DNA of 64,000 bases, taken from NCBI RefSeq assembly GCF_000709345.1, contig NZ_KL448324.1:215198-279197 (forward strand), read 5' to 3'. A program made the translations under genes and the position numbers. Of the stretch, positions 38,441-47,519 are shown one piece after another; within the stretch, counting starts at the first letter, position 1; each line of letters begins with the position of its first letter. Origin of the DNA: Polaromonas glacialis (GTDB lineage Bacteria; Pseudomonadota; Gammaproteobacteria; Burkholderiales; Burkholderiaceae_C). Below the pieces are notes generated by a model, which was given only the letters and a program-made list of their open reading frames with translations, was not told the origin of the DNA and searched no databases.

Positions 38441-39247
38441 ATGAAAACTCAACTGCCCCACCCTGCCTCGCCGCCGCCACCCATGTTTTCAAAAGGAACG
38501 TCCTTGCACCGGCAACTGTTTCTGGTGTTACGGGACGAGATCTCGCGCGGTTTGTTCGGTGCCACGGGCGCCCTGCCGAAGGAAGAAACGCTGTGTGAGC
38601 GCTTTGGTGTCTCGCGCATCACCGTGCGCCGGGCATTGGCCGACCTTGCTGCGCTTGGCTTGGTGGAAAGGCGTCACGGCCTTGGAACCTTCGTCAGCCA
38701 GGACTTTTCCTTGGCCAGGGAGCTTCCCAATCTCGGCCTGATCGACGAGCTGCTAAAGACCGCAATGGCCACAGAGGTCAAGGTGATTGAGGTCACGCAG
38801 GGCGATCCACCGGCGGACGTATTTGCGCTCCTGAAGCTAGAGCAAGCCGAAAAAGCCGTTCACGCCGTGCGATTGCGCAGCATTCGCAACATGCCTGTCA
38901 TGCTGACTGAAGCGTGGGTGCCCGCCAGCTTTGCTGCGCAGGTATCGTTTGGCGCACTGCGCGAACGCGCACTGTATGAAATCCTGATGGCGCAGGGCGT
39001 CAGATTCGGAAGGGTGGTGCAAGAAATTACGGCCGTGGTGGCTGACCCGGTACGCGCCGGACACCTCCAGACTGAGAGCGGCGGTCCCTTGCTCAAGCTC
39101 GTGCGGGTCATGCACGATGTCGATGCCCGCCCTGTCCTGCATCTCACCGCCTACCTGCCGCCCGAGCGCAGCCGCATCCTGATGGAAATTCCTGGCGAAT
39201 CGGTGAACACCCTGAGCGCCGGGCAGTTTGTTTATGACCTGCGATGA
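38441..39247 (+). CDS. GntR-family regulator with UTRA (HutC-type) ligand domain
   Basis: 268 residues. The winged helix SLHRQLFLVLRDEISRGLFGATGALPKEETLCERFGVSRITVRRALADLAALGLVERRHGLGTFV is standard GntR; the rest (VHAVRLRSIRNMPVMLTEAWVP ... LLKLVRVMHDVDARPVLHLTAYLPPERSRI) is a UTRA domain that binds a small effector. It is divergent from the lyase-LeuCD operon, with an inverted repeat between them. It probably senses the acid that the operon degrades. Confidence 0.9.
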   Translation: MKTQLPHPASPPPPMFSKGTSLHRQLFLVLRDEISRGLFGATGALPKEETLCERFGVSRITVRRALADLAALGLVERRHGLGTFVSQDFSLARELPNLGLIDELLKTAMATEVKVIEVTQGDPPADVFALLKLEQAEKAVHAVRLRSIRNMPVMLTEAWVPASFAAQVSFGALRERALYEILMAQGVRFGRVVQEITAVVADPVRAGHLQTESGGPLLKLVRVMHDVDARPVLHLTAYLPPERSRILMEIPGESVNTLSAGQFVYDLR

Positions 39248-39429
39248 GCGATGCCGGTTTAGCTGGTTGTGTCGCATTGACGGGTAAGCCGCCTGCTCGT
39301 CTATGCTGAATGCTTTCCTGAATTCGCGACCTCAAACAAAGCGGCCTGATTTTTAAACTGGACTGTTCAAATATACTGAAATATGTCGTGATGTTGTATG
39401 AAGTTGCCCCGTTTCTACGGACATATTGA

Positions 39430-40068
39430 GCTTGCGCACCCACGGCAGAGACTACGGCAGTAGCTGTCAGCAATCCAACGCCAGGCACCTTCAGCAGCCT
39501 GTGACACGGGTCATCGCTGCGCTTGTAGCGCTTCCAGCCTAAGCTCGAGATCATCGATTTCAGCATTAATGTCAAGAATCAAACACAACTGCGTGCGCAA
39601 TGCTTCAATGATCAGGGCTGGAAGCTTGTCTTCCAACCATTCGAACGTGGCGGCCAAGATCTTAATGCACCAGTGACGACCTTCCGGCAGATCGATACGG
39701 AACTCACAGAAGGCTGCCCGGATCTGATGAACCTGCGCTGTCCGGGCCTTGACCAAGCCATCACACATCGAGTGCAGCATGAGAATTCCTTGTTGCTGCT
39801 TGCGTCTTAGGGGGAACAAATCGCATCTCAAGTCGTTGCGCCGCTTCCCAGATCGCCCGAGCATCGCCAGCATCGGTCTTGATGCCCTTGACGAACGGCC
39901 GTACAAATTTGGTTGCAATCAGCCGAACCTGGTGCCCAAGCTTGCCTAACTGCCTGGCCCAGTGGTGTGAACTGCCGCACGCCTCCATGGCAACAACACA
40001 CGGGGGGCAGATTTGCGAAGTATGGCAACAAGTCTTGACGCTTCAGCTTTGGAAACGCAACGATGCGC
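39430..40068 (-). pseudogene. IS110-family transposase relic
   Basis: Several frames must be joined on the minus strand: LLPYFANLPP, then VAMEACGSSHHWARQLGKLGHQVRLIATKFVRPFVKGIKTDAGDARAIWEAAQR (the DEDD-type N-terminal domain), then GILMLHSMCDGLVKARTAQVHQIRAAFCEF, then LLKVPGVGLLTATAVVSAVG (transposase_20 region). Frameshifts and a missing C-terminus show it is dead. It fills the space between the GntR and TetR genes; the 39248-39430 flank holds nothing else I recognise. Confidence 0.75.
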
Positions 40069-40076
40069 GTGGCTTT

Positions 40077-40670
40077 TCAGCGCTCTGCAACGCGATCTGC
40101 GGCCGCTGGCGTTGGCAAGACCAGCCTGAACAGCTCGTCCACCAGCTGGGCGGCCAGCGCGGGCGTGACGGCATCGCCGCCGAACAGCAGGCGGAACACG
40201 ATGGGCGCCACCACATGGTCGATCACCTGCTGCGGCTCGGGCGTGGACTCGCCGCGCAAGCGCGCCCGCTGGACCAGCACCTCGGCTTCGGCCTTGCGGT
40301 TGTGCAGGCAGTCGGAGTCCTTGTCGCGGGCCAGCGCCGCTGCCGCCTTCAGCAGCGAGGTGTTGCACGGCTTGGCGACGTGGAGGATGAATTCCCTGGC
40401 CCAGGCTGCAATGTCGTCCTTCAGGCTGCCCGAGTCCGGCAACGGCCGGTTCGGGTCCAGCCTGTGGATGGCGGTCTCGGACAGCAGGCTGGACAGGTCG
40501 CCCCAGCGCCGGTAGATGCTCGACGCGCTGACGCCGGCTCGCTCGGCCACCGCCGGCACCGTGACGCGCTCGCGGCCCTGTTCCGCCACCAATTCTTCGA
40601 GCGCGGTGCGCACCAGCGCCTGCACCTGCGCGCTGCGTCCGCCGGGGCGTTTGAGCTGGACTGTGTTCAT
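40077..40670 (-). CDS. TetR-family repressor of the divergent MFS transporter
   Basis: 197 residues. The N-terminal HTH reads RTALEELVAEQGRERVTVPAVAERAGVSASSIYRRWGDLSSLLSETA; the C-terminal part is helical and resembles TetR_C ligand domains. It is divergent from the MFS gene with two related operator-like repeats between them, the classical repressor/efflux pair arrangement. The inducing compound is unknown. Confidence 0.9.
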   Translation of the reverse strand: MNTVQLKRPGGRSAQVQALVRTALEELVAEQGRERVTVPAVAERAGVSASSIYRRWGDLSSLLSETAIHRLDPNRPLPDSGSLKDDIAAWAREFILHVAKPCNTSLLKAAAALARDKDSDCLHNRKAEAEVLVQRARLRGESTPEPQQVIDHVVAPIVFRLLFGGDAVTPALAAQLVDELFRLVLPTPAAADRVAER

Positions 40671-40685
40671 GGCTGCAATTTTAGC

Positions 40686-40755
40686 TTAATGCAAAGGTAT
40701 TTGCGTTAAAAGACTATTCAGCCTACAATTACAAAAGCAAAAATGTTTGCGTTAA
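40686..40755. promoter_or_regulatory. Two operator-like repeats between tetR and the MFS gene
   Basis: Site 1 is TTAATGCAAA (40686-40695), GGTA, TTTGCGTTAA (40700-40709), a palindrome with one mismatch. Site 2 repeats the half-site TTTGCGTTAA at 40746-40755, preceded by a weaker opposite half (AAAAGCAAA) with the same 4-base spacing. Site 2 ends 7 bases before the MFS ATG, site 1 covers the tetR upstream region, so one repressor could control both directions. Confidence 0.7.
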
Positions 40756-40762
40756 GGACTCT

Positions 40763-42025
40763 ATGCCTGCCACTTGCCCCGCCAACAACCCTGCCACTTC
40801 CAGTCAGATTCCCGGCGCCGCAGCGTCTGCGCCGCGCTGGCGATTGCCCGCCAGCGCGGCATTTCCGATGCTGGCGCTGCTGCTGTTCGCTTTTTTCGCC
40901 GCCGCCAGCGCCCCGTCGCCGCTGTTCGTGGTGTTCCAGCAGATGTGGGGCTTTTCGCCAGCCCTGCTGACGGTGGCATTTGCGATTTATGCGCTGGCGC
41001 TGCTGCTGTCACTGCTGGTGGCTGGTTCGCTGTCCGATCATGTCGGCCGCCGCCCGGTGGTGTTCGCGGCCTTGCTGCTGCAGGCCGCGGCCATGGTGGC
41101 GTTTTTGCTGGCCGAGGGGATTGGCGGGCTGATTGCCGCGCGCGTCATTCAGGGCGTGGCGACCGGCATGGCCAGCGGCGCCCTGACGGCGGCCATCGTG
41201 GAGGCCGCGCCGGCCTCGCAAAAGCGCCTGGGCGCGATGATCAGCAGCGTGTCGCCACTGGCCGGGCTGGCCGTCGGCGCCTTGCTGACCGGACTGGCCG
41301 TGCAGGGGCTGGCGCATCCGGTGCCTCTGGTGTTCGGCCTGCTCTCGGCCATCTGCGTGATGGGCGCATTGGCCACCCTGTTCATCCCTGAAAGCGCCAC
41401 CCGCCGGCCGGGCGCGCTGGCGTCGCTGGTGCCGCGCATCTCGGTGCCTGCCAGGGCGCGGGCCGAATTCGTGCGCGGCCTGCCGGTGATGCTGGCGGTG
41501 TGGGCGCTGGGCGGGCTGTTCCTGTCGCTGGTGCCTTCGCTGATGCAGCAGGTCTTCGGCATCCACAGCGGCATCGTCAACGGCCTGGCGATTGCCACCC
41601 TGTTCGGCATGGGCGCCGTTTCGCCGACGCTGCCCAAAAGCCTGCCGGCCGCCAAGGCCGGCGCCGTCGGCATGAGCAGCATGGCGGCCGGCCTGGCCCT
41701 GCTGCTAGTTTCACTGGCGAGCCATTCGGTGCCGGTGTTCTTTGCCGGCACGGTGGTGGCGGGCATCGGCTTCGGCGCGGCGTTTTCAGCGCTGGTCCAG
41801 ACGCTGGCGCCGCTGGCGCAGCCGAACGAGCGCGCCGAGCTGTTCGCCGCGCTGTATGCCGCCAGCTACCTGGCGTTCAGCGTGCCGGCCATGCTGGCGG
41901 GCACGCTGATTGCGCCGCTGGGCCTGCTGGCAACGGTGGAGGGCTATGCCGGCCTGCTGATCCTGGTCGCGTCCGTGGGCGCCGGCGTTCAGTGGCGGGC
42001 GCTGGCCCGGCCGGCCCGGCCTTGA
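40763..42025 (+). CDS. Major facilitator superfamily transporter
   Basis: 420 residues with about 12 hydrophobic segments. The A-motif between TM2 and TM3 reads GSLSDHVGRRPVV, typical of MFS antiporters, and TM1 begins AFPMLALLLFAFFAAASAPSPLFVVFQ. It is a likely inner-membrane drug or metabolite exporter controlled by the divergent TetR protein. The exported compound is not known. The coding sequence ends 13 bases before an IS5 element. Confidence 0.88.
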   Translation: MPATCPANNPATSSQIPGAAASAPRWRLPASAAFPMLALLLFAFFAAASAPSPLFVVFQQMWGFSPALLTVAFAIYALALLLSLLVAGSLSDHVGRRPVVFAALLLQAAAMVAFLLAEGIGGLIAARVIQGVATGMASGALTAAIVEAAPASQKRLGAMISSVSPLAGLAVGALLTGLAVQGLAHPVPLVFGLLSAICVMGALATLFIPESATRRPGALASLVPRISVPARARAEFVRGLPVMLAVWALGGLFLSLVPSLMQQVFGIHSGIVNGLAIATLFGMGAVSPTLPKSLPAAKAGAVGMSSMAAGLALLLVSLASHSVPVFFAGTVVAGIGFGAAFSALVQTLAPLAQPNERAELFAALYAASYLAFSVPAMLAGTLIAPLGLLATVEGYAGLLILVASVGAGVQWRALARPARP

Positions 42026-42038
42026 GGCCGCTGCGCTA

Positions 42039-42869
42039 GGGCGTGTTAACTCAAACTTGACAAGCTGAGGGGTTGCTGGAAAACTGTGGGAATGCAACTG
42101 ACTCGTGAACAATTCGAACTGATCGCACCGTTGTTGCCGCGTCAGCGTGGCAATGTTTTGCTCGACAGCTTTGAGGTGCTCAACGCCATCTTGTACGTCG
42201 CGGCCAATGGCTGCAAATGGCGCGCGCTGCCGACGCACTACGGCTGCTGGCACACCATCTACACGCGCATGAGCCGCTGGGCCAGGGCTGGCGTGCTCAG
42301 CACGGTGTTCGAGAAACTCCAGCGCGAGCGCCTGATGCATGTGCGCATTGAAGCGGTCAGCTTGGACTCGACCATCATCAAGGTGCATCCGGACGGCACG
42401 GGTGCGCAAAAAAAAAACGGTCCCCAGGCCATTGGCAAGAGCCGGGGCGGCTGGAGCACCAAACTTCATCTGGTTGCCGCAGGTGCCTGCGACGTTATCA
42501 CGTGGAGCTTGACGCCGGGGCAGCACGGCGATGCGCCTGAAGGGCGCAGGCTGATCGAGGCCATGGGCGGGCCGCAGGAGGCCGGCGAAGTCGCCTTGCT
42601 GATGGACAGTGCCTATGAGGGCGACGCCACGCGCGAGCTGGCCAGGCAGCTGGGTTTCGTGCCGGTGGTGCCCCCGAACCCGAAGCGGCGCGAGCCCTGG
42701 GAGCTGCACAAGGCGCTTTACCGCCGGCGCAATGAGGTCGAGCGCATGTTTCGCCGGCTCAAGGCCTGGCGTCGAGTGTTCACTCGCTACGACAAGCTTG
42801 ACGTGATGTTTGCTGCCTTTATTACCGTTGCACTCATTGCCGAGGTGCTTCGATAGCGTTAACACGCCC
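42039..42869. mobile_element. IS5-family insertion sequence (complete)
   Basis: 831 bp bounded by GGGCGTGTTAAC (42039-42050) and GTTAACACGCCC (42858-42869), a perfect 12-bp inverted repeat. Both ends sit in CTAG, consistent with TA-target IS5 (IS427-type) insertion. Just right of it, the minus strand reads a short tail (RPGLMRGAGFAEAAAAIL then stop), perhaps the end of a gene removed by the insertion. Confidence 0.88.
42092..42856 (+). CDS. IS5-family transposase
   Basis: 254 residues from the ATG at 42092 (a GTG at 42086 is also possible). N-terminal DUF4096-like segment (LTREQFELIAPLLP ... NGCKWRALPTHYGCWHTIY) and DDE residues in SLDSTIIKVHPDG, LLMDSAYEGD and RRNEVERMFRRLKAW. Single open frame with a run of A at 42409-42417 that does not break it. 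Confidence 0.92.
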   Translation: MQLTREQFELIAPLLPRQRGNVLLDSFEVLNAILYVAANGCKWRALPTHYGCWHTIYTRMSRWARAGVLSTVFEKLQRERLMHVRIEAVSLDSTIIKVHPDGTGAQKKNGPQAIGKSRGGWSTKLHLVAAGACDVITWSLTPGQHGDAPEGRRLIEAMGGPQEAGEVALLMDSAYEGDATRELARQLGFVPVVPPNPKRREPWELHKALYRRRNEVERMFRRLKAWRRVFTRYDKLDVMFAAFITVALIAEVLR

Positions 42870-42991
42870 TAGCCCCGCGCCGCCAGGATCGCCGCCGCCG
42901 CCTCGGCAAAGCCGGCGCCGCGCATGAGCCCCGGCCTGTTGTGCGCGTGGGCTTGTGAAAGCGCAGTAATTTCTTGCTACCGCCGGTCAGA

Positions 42992-43408
42992 TCAACCTTG
43001 ACTGGGTTCTGGAAGCTTGGCAATCACCTTGATCTCGAACTGGAAGCCATAGAGCCATGTCACACCGACACCCGTCAGTGTAGGGTGCGGCGCGCTGCCC
43101 CAGTACTCTGGGATTACCTTCCAGATCGTCTCGAACACCGATTCGGGATCGACGATGAACACGGTCACGTCCACCACGTCGTCGAACGTGCAGCCCGCGG
43201 CCTTCAGAATCGCGTTCAGATTGTCGAAAGCGAGGCGGACCTGCACCTCCAGGTCGGGCTCGGGGGATCCGTCCTCGCGGCTGCCAACCTGCCCTGAAAC
43301 GAACAGGAAACCATTGGAGCGGACCGCCGGCGAGTAGCGGTTGCGTTCATAGAGCGCTTGGCGCCCGGGCGGAAAAACGACGTCGCGCTTTGCGATGGAT
43401 GTTGTCAT
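42992..43408 (-). CDS. RidA-family protein (YjgF/YER057c/UK114)
   Basis: 138 residues. Family motifs: YSPAVRSNGFLFVSGQVGSREDG, LAFDNLNAILKAAGCTFDDVVDVTVFI and the C-terminal PTLTGVGVTWL. RidA proteins hydrolyse reactive enamine/imine intermediates; the key Arg seen in classical RidA (near the C-terminus, in a P-A-R-S type motif) is not evident here, so it may belong to another subfamily with a different reaction. Divergent from a LysR gene that probably controls it. Confidence 0.85.
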   Translation of the reverse strand: MTTSIAKRDVVFPPGRQALYERNRYSPAVRSNGFLFVSGQVGSREDGSPEPDLEVQVRLAFDNLNAILKAAGCTFDDVVDVTVFIVDPESVFETIWKVIPEYWGSAPHPTLTGVGVTWLYGFQFEIKVIAKLPEPSQG

Positions 43409-43551
43409 GGGTGTCCTTCATGAAAGGGTCGAAGCCGACCCTTGGTTAACGATGAGGCAACTCTAAAGGGCAATGCCTCCCGGATAAACGGGCAAGCTTG
43501 TTCATCACTGTTTGTAAAATCCAAACAATCCCAAAAGTATCTGGAGCAGAG

Positions 43552-44478
43552 ATGGACCGTTTCGACGCCATGCAGGCATTCGCTCGTGTCGTGGAGGCAG
43601 GCAGTTTCACCAAGGCGGCCGAGACGCTGCGTATGAGCAAAACCACCGTGACGCAACTGGTGCAGCAATTGGAGGCGCGGCTGCGCGTCAAGCTGCTCAA
43701 CCGCACCACCCGCAAGGTCAACGTCACGGCTGATGGTGCCGCTTATTACGAGCGCGTGCTGCGCATGCTGGCCGACCTGGACGATGCTGAAACCAGCCTG
43801 TCGAGCGCCTCGGCCGCGCCCAGGGGCCGGCTGCGGGTGGATGTGCCCAGCCCACTGGCGCGCATGATCCTGATACCCGCACTGCCGGCATTCCACGCGC
43901 AATACCCTGACATCCAGCTCGACATGGGCGTGAGCGATCGCATGGTGGACATCATTGGCGACAACGTGGACTGCGTCGTGCGCGGCGGCGAGCTCACCGA
44001 CCAGTCGCTGGTGGCTCGCCGCGTGTGCGACCTGCAGATCAGGGTTTACGCGGCGCCGAGCTACCTGGAGCGCGCCGGCACGCCCCTGCATCCGCATGAG
44101 CTGGAGGGCTTGCATCACCGCATCGTGTGTTTTTTGTGGGAGCGCGCCGGCAAGGCCTTTTCGCACACCATGCGCTACGGCCACGAAGCTGTCAAAGTGC
44201 AAGGCCGCTACGTGCTGGCGGTCGATGACGGCAATGCCTACCTTGCGGCCGGCTTGGCCGGGCTGGGCGTGCTTTGGCTACCGGACTACATGGCCAAGCC
44301 GCACCTGGCACGCGGCGAACTGGTACCGCTGTTCGAGGGCTGGCGCCTTGACCCAATGCCGCTGTACGTGGCATTTCCACCGAACCGGCATGTCAGCGCC
44401 AAGCTCCGCGTGTTCATCGAGTGGGTTGCCGAGCTGATGGCGCAGCATGCGCCTATCAGCGACCGACGTGATTTATGA
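43552..44478 (+). CDS. LysR-family transcriptional regulator
   Basis: 308 residues from the ATG at 43552 (MDRFDAMQAFARVVEAGSF); a start at 43498 would add residues not usual in the family. HTH: AAETLRMSKTTVTQLVQQLEARLRVKLLNRTTRKVNVT. The LysR substrate domain follows (GRLRVDVPSPLARMILIPALPAFHAQYPDIQLDMG). Divergent from the RidA gene with a 143-base gap, the standard LysR control layout. Confidence 0.92.
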   Translation: MDRFDAMQAFARVVEAGSFTKAAETLRMSKTTVTQLVQQLEARLRVKLLNRTTRKVNVTADGAAYYERVLRMLADLDDAETSLSSASAAPRGRLRVDVPSPLARMILIPALPAFHAQYPDIQLDMGVSDRMVDIIGDNVDCVVRGGELTDQSLVARRVCDLQIRVYAAPSYLERAGTPLHPHELEGLHHRIVCFLWERAGKAFSHTMRYGHEAVKVQGRYVLAVDDGNAYLAAGLAGLGVLWLPDYMAKPHLARGELVPLFEGWRLDPMPLYVAFPPNRHVSAKLRVFIEWVAELMAQHAPISDRRDL

Positions 44479-44872
44479 CTACAGCGTTCAAAGTATGGCG
44501 AAGTCATCCGGCATTGCTTCATTTTTGCCTCAACAGCAGGTGAGATGTTTGCAAAATGGCGCCGATCAAAAAATGCGCAAGACTCTACATGTAGTGCCCT
44601 AAGATAAGTCGCATTATCTCAGGGTAAAATCTGGAGGTCAAAACACCCGCCTGCCCGCACTGAATGAAAAACCTCAAGCCTGACAAGCGCTTAGCGGCGC
44701 TGCGGCCGGCCCGCCGCAGTAGAGCCGAGCGATTTGCAGCGCTGCCAACGACCTAGAGGGCCTCACCCCCCCCTACCCCTGGGCGCCCTTGCGCTCGGCC
44801 CGCATAGACTGTTCTGTCGACCAGAAAAACAGTTCCCGCGCGCCCACCCGCCGCCTCAATAAGGACACCTTC
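44479..44872. other. Intergenic region with an 11-bp inverted repeat
   Basis: CCCTAAGATAA (44597-44607) and TTATCTCAGGG (44614-44624) are reverse complements with one mismatch and a 6-base spacer. The rest of the stretch shows no recognisable gene. It marks the edge between chromosomal-style genes and the lower-GC plasmid core. Confidence 0.45.
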
Positions 44873-45175
44873 ATGCCCGACACGCTCCTCATGCGCTTTC
44901 AGGCGAGCCGCACAGGGCCAGCGTTACGCCTTCCCCGCCGCAGCACCATACCCAAGCCGTGCACCCAAGCGTGCGGGGAAAACTCTCGAGACATTCGACC
45001 CATGAGACCGATATTTGTCAGCCTCAACGCTAGTTCGGTCCAGACAGGCTTAGAGGAGGGGCATAAACGCCAAGCTCTGGGCAATACATATCCAGCTTTT
45101 AAAAGTTGCCCCATCAGCATTGGACAATGTGATGTATACAGCGAGCGGATCGGCCAAGACAGGCTCTTGCATTGA
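44873..45175 (+). CDS. Hypothetical protein, 100 residues
   Basis: The ATG at 44873 has an AAGGA ribosome-binding sequence about 7 bases upstream, which is the main support. The product (MPDTLLMRFQASRTGPALRL...) is basic, has no membrane segment and is not recognised. It could be a relic or a chance frame, since its codon use is unremarkable. Confidence 0.3.
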   Translation: MPDTLLMRFQASRTGPALRLPRRSTIPKPCTQACGENSRDIRPMRPIFVSLNASSVQTGLEEGHKRQALGNTYPAFKSCPISIGQCDVYSERIGQDRLLH

Positions 45176-45255
45176 AGTATGTCGCTACCTCCTCAGTTCA
45201 TTTAAATCTCTGATTCATACCAGTACAAAACATTAATTGCTCAATTTATTGATTA

Positions 45256-46434
45256 ATGTACACTGCGACAAACAAACAACTTCAAGACACCGATATGACG
45301 CGAGGCTTCATCAAGCTAAAATTGGCCCAAGAATTCTGCCGCTGGGCTGGCCCCTCTTCCACCTTCAGAAGCTTGGTTCCTGACTCAGAATTCCAGAAGG
45401 ATGAGCGCTATCACAACCTCTACAGTGCTTATGACATCAGGCGGGTGCGATTGGCGCTGATGGATATCTATGAAGAGCCTCGGCGGCAAAAAGTGCTGCC
45501 GCCCATCATCTATTCGCGAATTTCCAAAGGCGGGACAGGGAAAACGTGCGTGACAGCCAATCTTGCCGCCTGCATGGCTCTCCAAGGCTACCGAGTCCTC
45601 ATGATCGACGCAGATCCACAAGCCTCCCTCACCACCATGTTCGGTATCGACTGGGCGACTGAAGAGGTGACGCACATCGGGGACTTGCTCAAAGCCAACG
45701 AGGCTAAGACCGACAAGCTGACAGTCGCGCAACTGGAAAAAGCCATCCGCCCCATCTATGCCGATAACATGCTCGATTTAATTGCGTCGGACATCACGCT
45801 CACCAACATCGAGTCTTGGCTGACAAGCCTCGTTCGGCGAGAACTGACGGTTGCTAAACTGCTCAACTCGCACATTGACGTTTTCAGCCGTTATGACGTA
45901 ATCGTGGTCGATGGGGCGCCAGGCTCTTCACAACTCTCGGTGGCGCTCACCTATGCAACGCAAGCCATGCTTGCCGTTGTCATGCTCGATGGCCAATCCC
46001 TTAAGGCAATGGAAGTGCTGGCGGCCAATCTTGAAGAGATGAATGAAGCGTTTCCTGATCGTACGTTTGATGTTCGGATCGTCGCCAACGGCTATGTCCC
46101 GAGCATCACGAATTGCCAGAAAGCACTGGACACCTTGAAGTCGGCTTATCCTGGCAAGCTAGACCCTGTCGTCATTCCCAGACTAGCATCGTTTCTCAGA
46201 CAAGTATCCTTGACGGACGACTCCGACAGCGGGCCTGTGATCGAGCGTGAACCCACCAGCCCAGCGGCCCAGGTAATGATTGATCTTTCGCGCTCGCTCC
46301 TTGGTGCCTACGATGTTCAGCTTGCCGGCATGATTCCGATCGTCATCCCGAGAAAACCCGGTGGCACTGCGGCGGTTCGGGCTGCGCGCAAAAGCGCTTC
46401 CCAGCGCGTCGCTGCGCAGGGAGTGGCCCGATGA
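45256..46434 (+). CDS. parA: Plasmid partition ATPase ParA
   Basis: 392 residues (379 from the ATG at 45295; neither start has a clear ribosome site). An N-terminal ~85-residue extension, as in ParA proteins that also repress their own operon, precedes the deviant Walker A SRISKGGTGKTCVTANLAA. Then come LMIDADPQASLTTMFG (Walker A') and YDVIVVDGAPGSSQLSVAL (Walker B). It drives segregation by binding nucleoid DNA and ParB-parS complexes. Its stop overlaps the parB start by 4 bases. Confidence 0.93.
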   Translation: MYTATNKQLQDTDMTRGFIKLKLAQEFCRWAGPSSTFRSLVPDSEFQKDERYHNLYSAYDIRRVRLALMDIYEEPRRQKVLPPIIYSRISKGGTGKTCVTANLAACMALQGYRVLMIDADPQASLTTMFGIDWATEEVTHIGDLLKANEAKTDKLTVAQLEKAIRPIYADNMLDLIASDITLTNIESWLTSLVRRELTVAKLLNSHIDVFSRYDVIVVDGAPGSSQLSVALTYATQAMLAVVMLDGQSLKAMEVLAANLEEMNEAFPDRTFDVRIVANGYVPSITNCQKALDTLKSAYPGKLDPVVIPRLASFLRQVSLTDDSDSGPVIEREPTSPAAQVMIDLSRSLLGAYDVQLAGMIPIVIPRKPGGTAAVRAARKSASQRVAAQGVAR

Positions 46435-47336
46435 GCGCGGAAAAGCGATTCACCAAGAAAACCGGACTACTCGGCTACTCCCAAGAAGAGGTTGACGCAG
46501 CAGGCCGAAAGCTGCCCTCTTTTGATTTCAGCGCCTCATCCCAGCACCTGGGCAAGCCGGTGCTGGTAGAGCTTGGCCTGATCGAGGCCAGTCCCTACCA
46601 GACCAGCGAGTTATCCGAAGAAAAGATAGCCGAACTAGTCGAGAACCTGCGCAACAACCAGCTGAGTTCGCCCATCGTTGTGCGTCGCCGCACCGACGGT
46701 GCCCTAGAGATCATTGCAGGGCGTCACCGGTGGGAAGCCTACAGGCGATTGGGCCGCAGCGAAATCGAAGCGTCCTTGCGCGACCTCACGGATGATGAAG
46801 CTGAGCGTCTCGTCTTTTTCGACAACTTGCTGGCGCCGTCCCTCACGGACTACCAGAAGTACCTGGGATTTTCTCAGCGCAAACGGAGCAAGGGTTTTAC
46901 GAACGACCAGTTGGCCCAGGAGGCTGGAGTCAATCCGTCCGTGATCTCCAAGCTGATGTCTTTTGAAGGACTTCCTGAATCGGTTCATGCCGTGTTGAAA
47001 GAACATCCCTCAGCCGTCGGTTCGAGCTTCGCGCCAGCCTTGGTTGAGCATTCCGTGGCCGATCCAGCCTTAGCAACCAAAGCCGTCTATCGCATAGTGG
47101 CTGGCGAGATGACGCAGAAAGCTGCTCTTGACTGGCTTAAGGCGGGGGGTGAAGAAAAGCCCTTGTCCTCTGTAGAAACCCACAGGGTAATGATCCGTTC
47201 CGGCAAGAAAAAATACGCAGAGCTGTCGCTTCGCCAGAAAAGAATGATCATAAATCTGGCAGACGAGAGCGAAGCCACGGTCGTGTATGCGGCCATCGAA
47301 AAAACACTGAAGGAACTCAGCGAGGCGCGAAAATAA
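46431..47336 (+). CDS. parB: Partition DNA-binding protein ParB
   Basis: 301 residues. The ParB/Srx domain reads LIEASPYQTSELSEEKIAELVENLRNNQLSSPIVVRRRTDGALEIIAGRHRWEAYRRLG, including the GxxRxxA-like arginine patch (AGRHRWEAYR). The HTH is NDQLAQEAGVNPSVISKLMSFEGLPESV. It binds parS; a matching palindrome lies 48 bases past its stop. Translation is coupled to parA through ATGA. Confidence 0.93.
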   Translation: MSAEKRFTKKTGLLGYSQEEVDAAGRKLPSFDFSASSQHLGKPVLVELGLIEASPYQTSELSEEKIAELVENLRNNQLSSPIVVRRRTDGALEIIAGRHRWEAYRRLGRSEIEASLRDLTDDEAERLVFFDNLLAPSLTDYQKYLGFSQRKRSKGFTNDQLAQEAGVNPSVISKLMSFEGLPESVHAVLKEHPSAVGSSFAPALVEHSVADPALATKAVYRIVAGEMTQKAALDWLKAGGEEKPLSSVETHRVMIRSGKKKYAELSLRQKRMIINLADESEATVVYAAIEKTLKELSEARK

Positions 47337-47383
47337 CACTAAAAACAGAGCGACATTGACACCGAAAATTCTCTTTTATTCGA

Positions 47384-47398
47384 GTTTCAATTTGAAAC
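47384..47398. promoter_or_regulatory. Candidate parS centromere
   Basis: GTTTCAATTTGAAAC is a perfect palindrome (7-base arms around one T) placed directly after parB. The GTTTC...GAAAC half-sites match those of the widespread parS sequence (GTTTCACGTGAAAC); the centre differs. One copy seen. Confidence 0.6.
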
Positions 47399-47519
47399 CC
47401 AAACAAAATCAAGGACTTACAAAAAACGATTGGCTATGATGGCAAACATTTTTCGAATCGGTTACCTATCACTGATGAGCACATGTTGCCTAGTGTTGTG
47501 ACTGTGGCCTAGTGTCGCG

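Noticed and set aside
42870..42990. A separate gene right of the IS5 element
   Set aside because: Only a short C-terminal-like tail is readable on the minus strand; too little to name.
44597..44624. Xer/dif-type site
   Set aside because: The halves do not match XerC/XerD arms well enough and the two arms are mutually inverted over 11 bp; kept only as an inverted repeat.
47488..47511. Second, decayed IS630 end (CCTAGTGTTGTGAC beside CCTAGTGTCGCGTC)
   Set aside because: Similarity is limited to about 10 bases next to the true end; could be chance.
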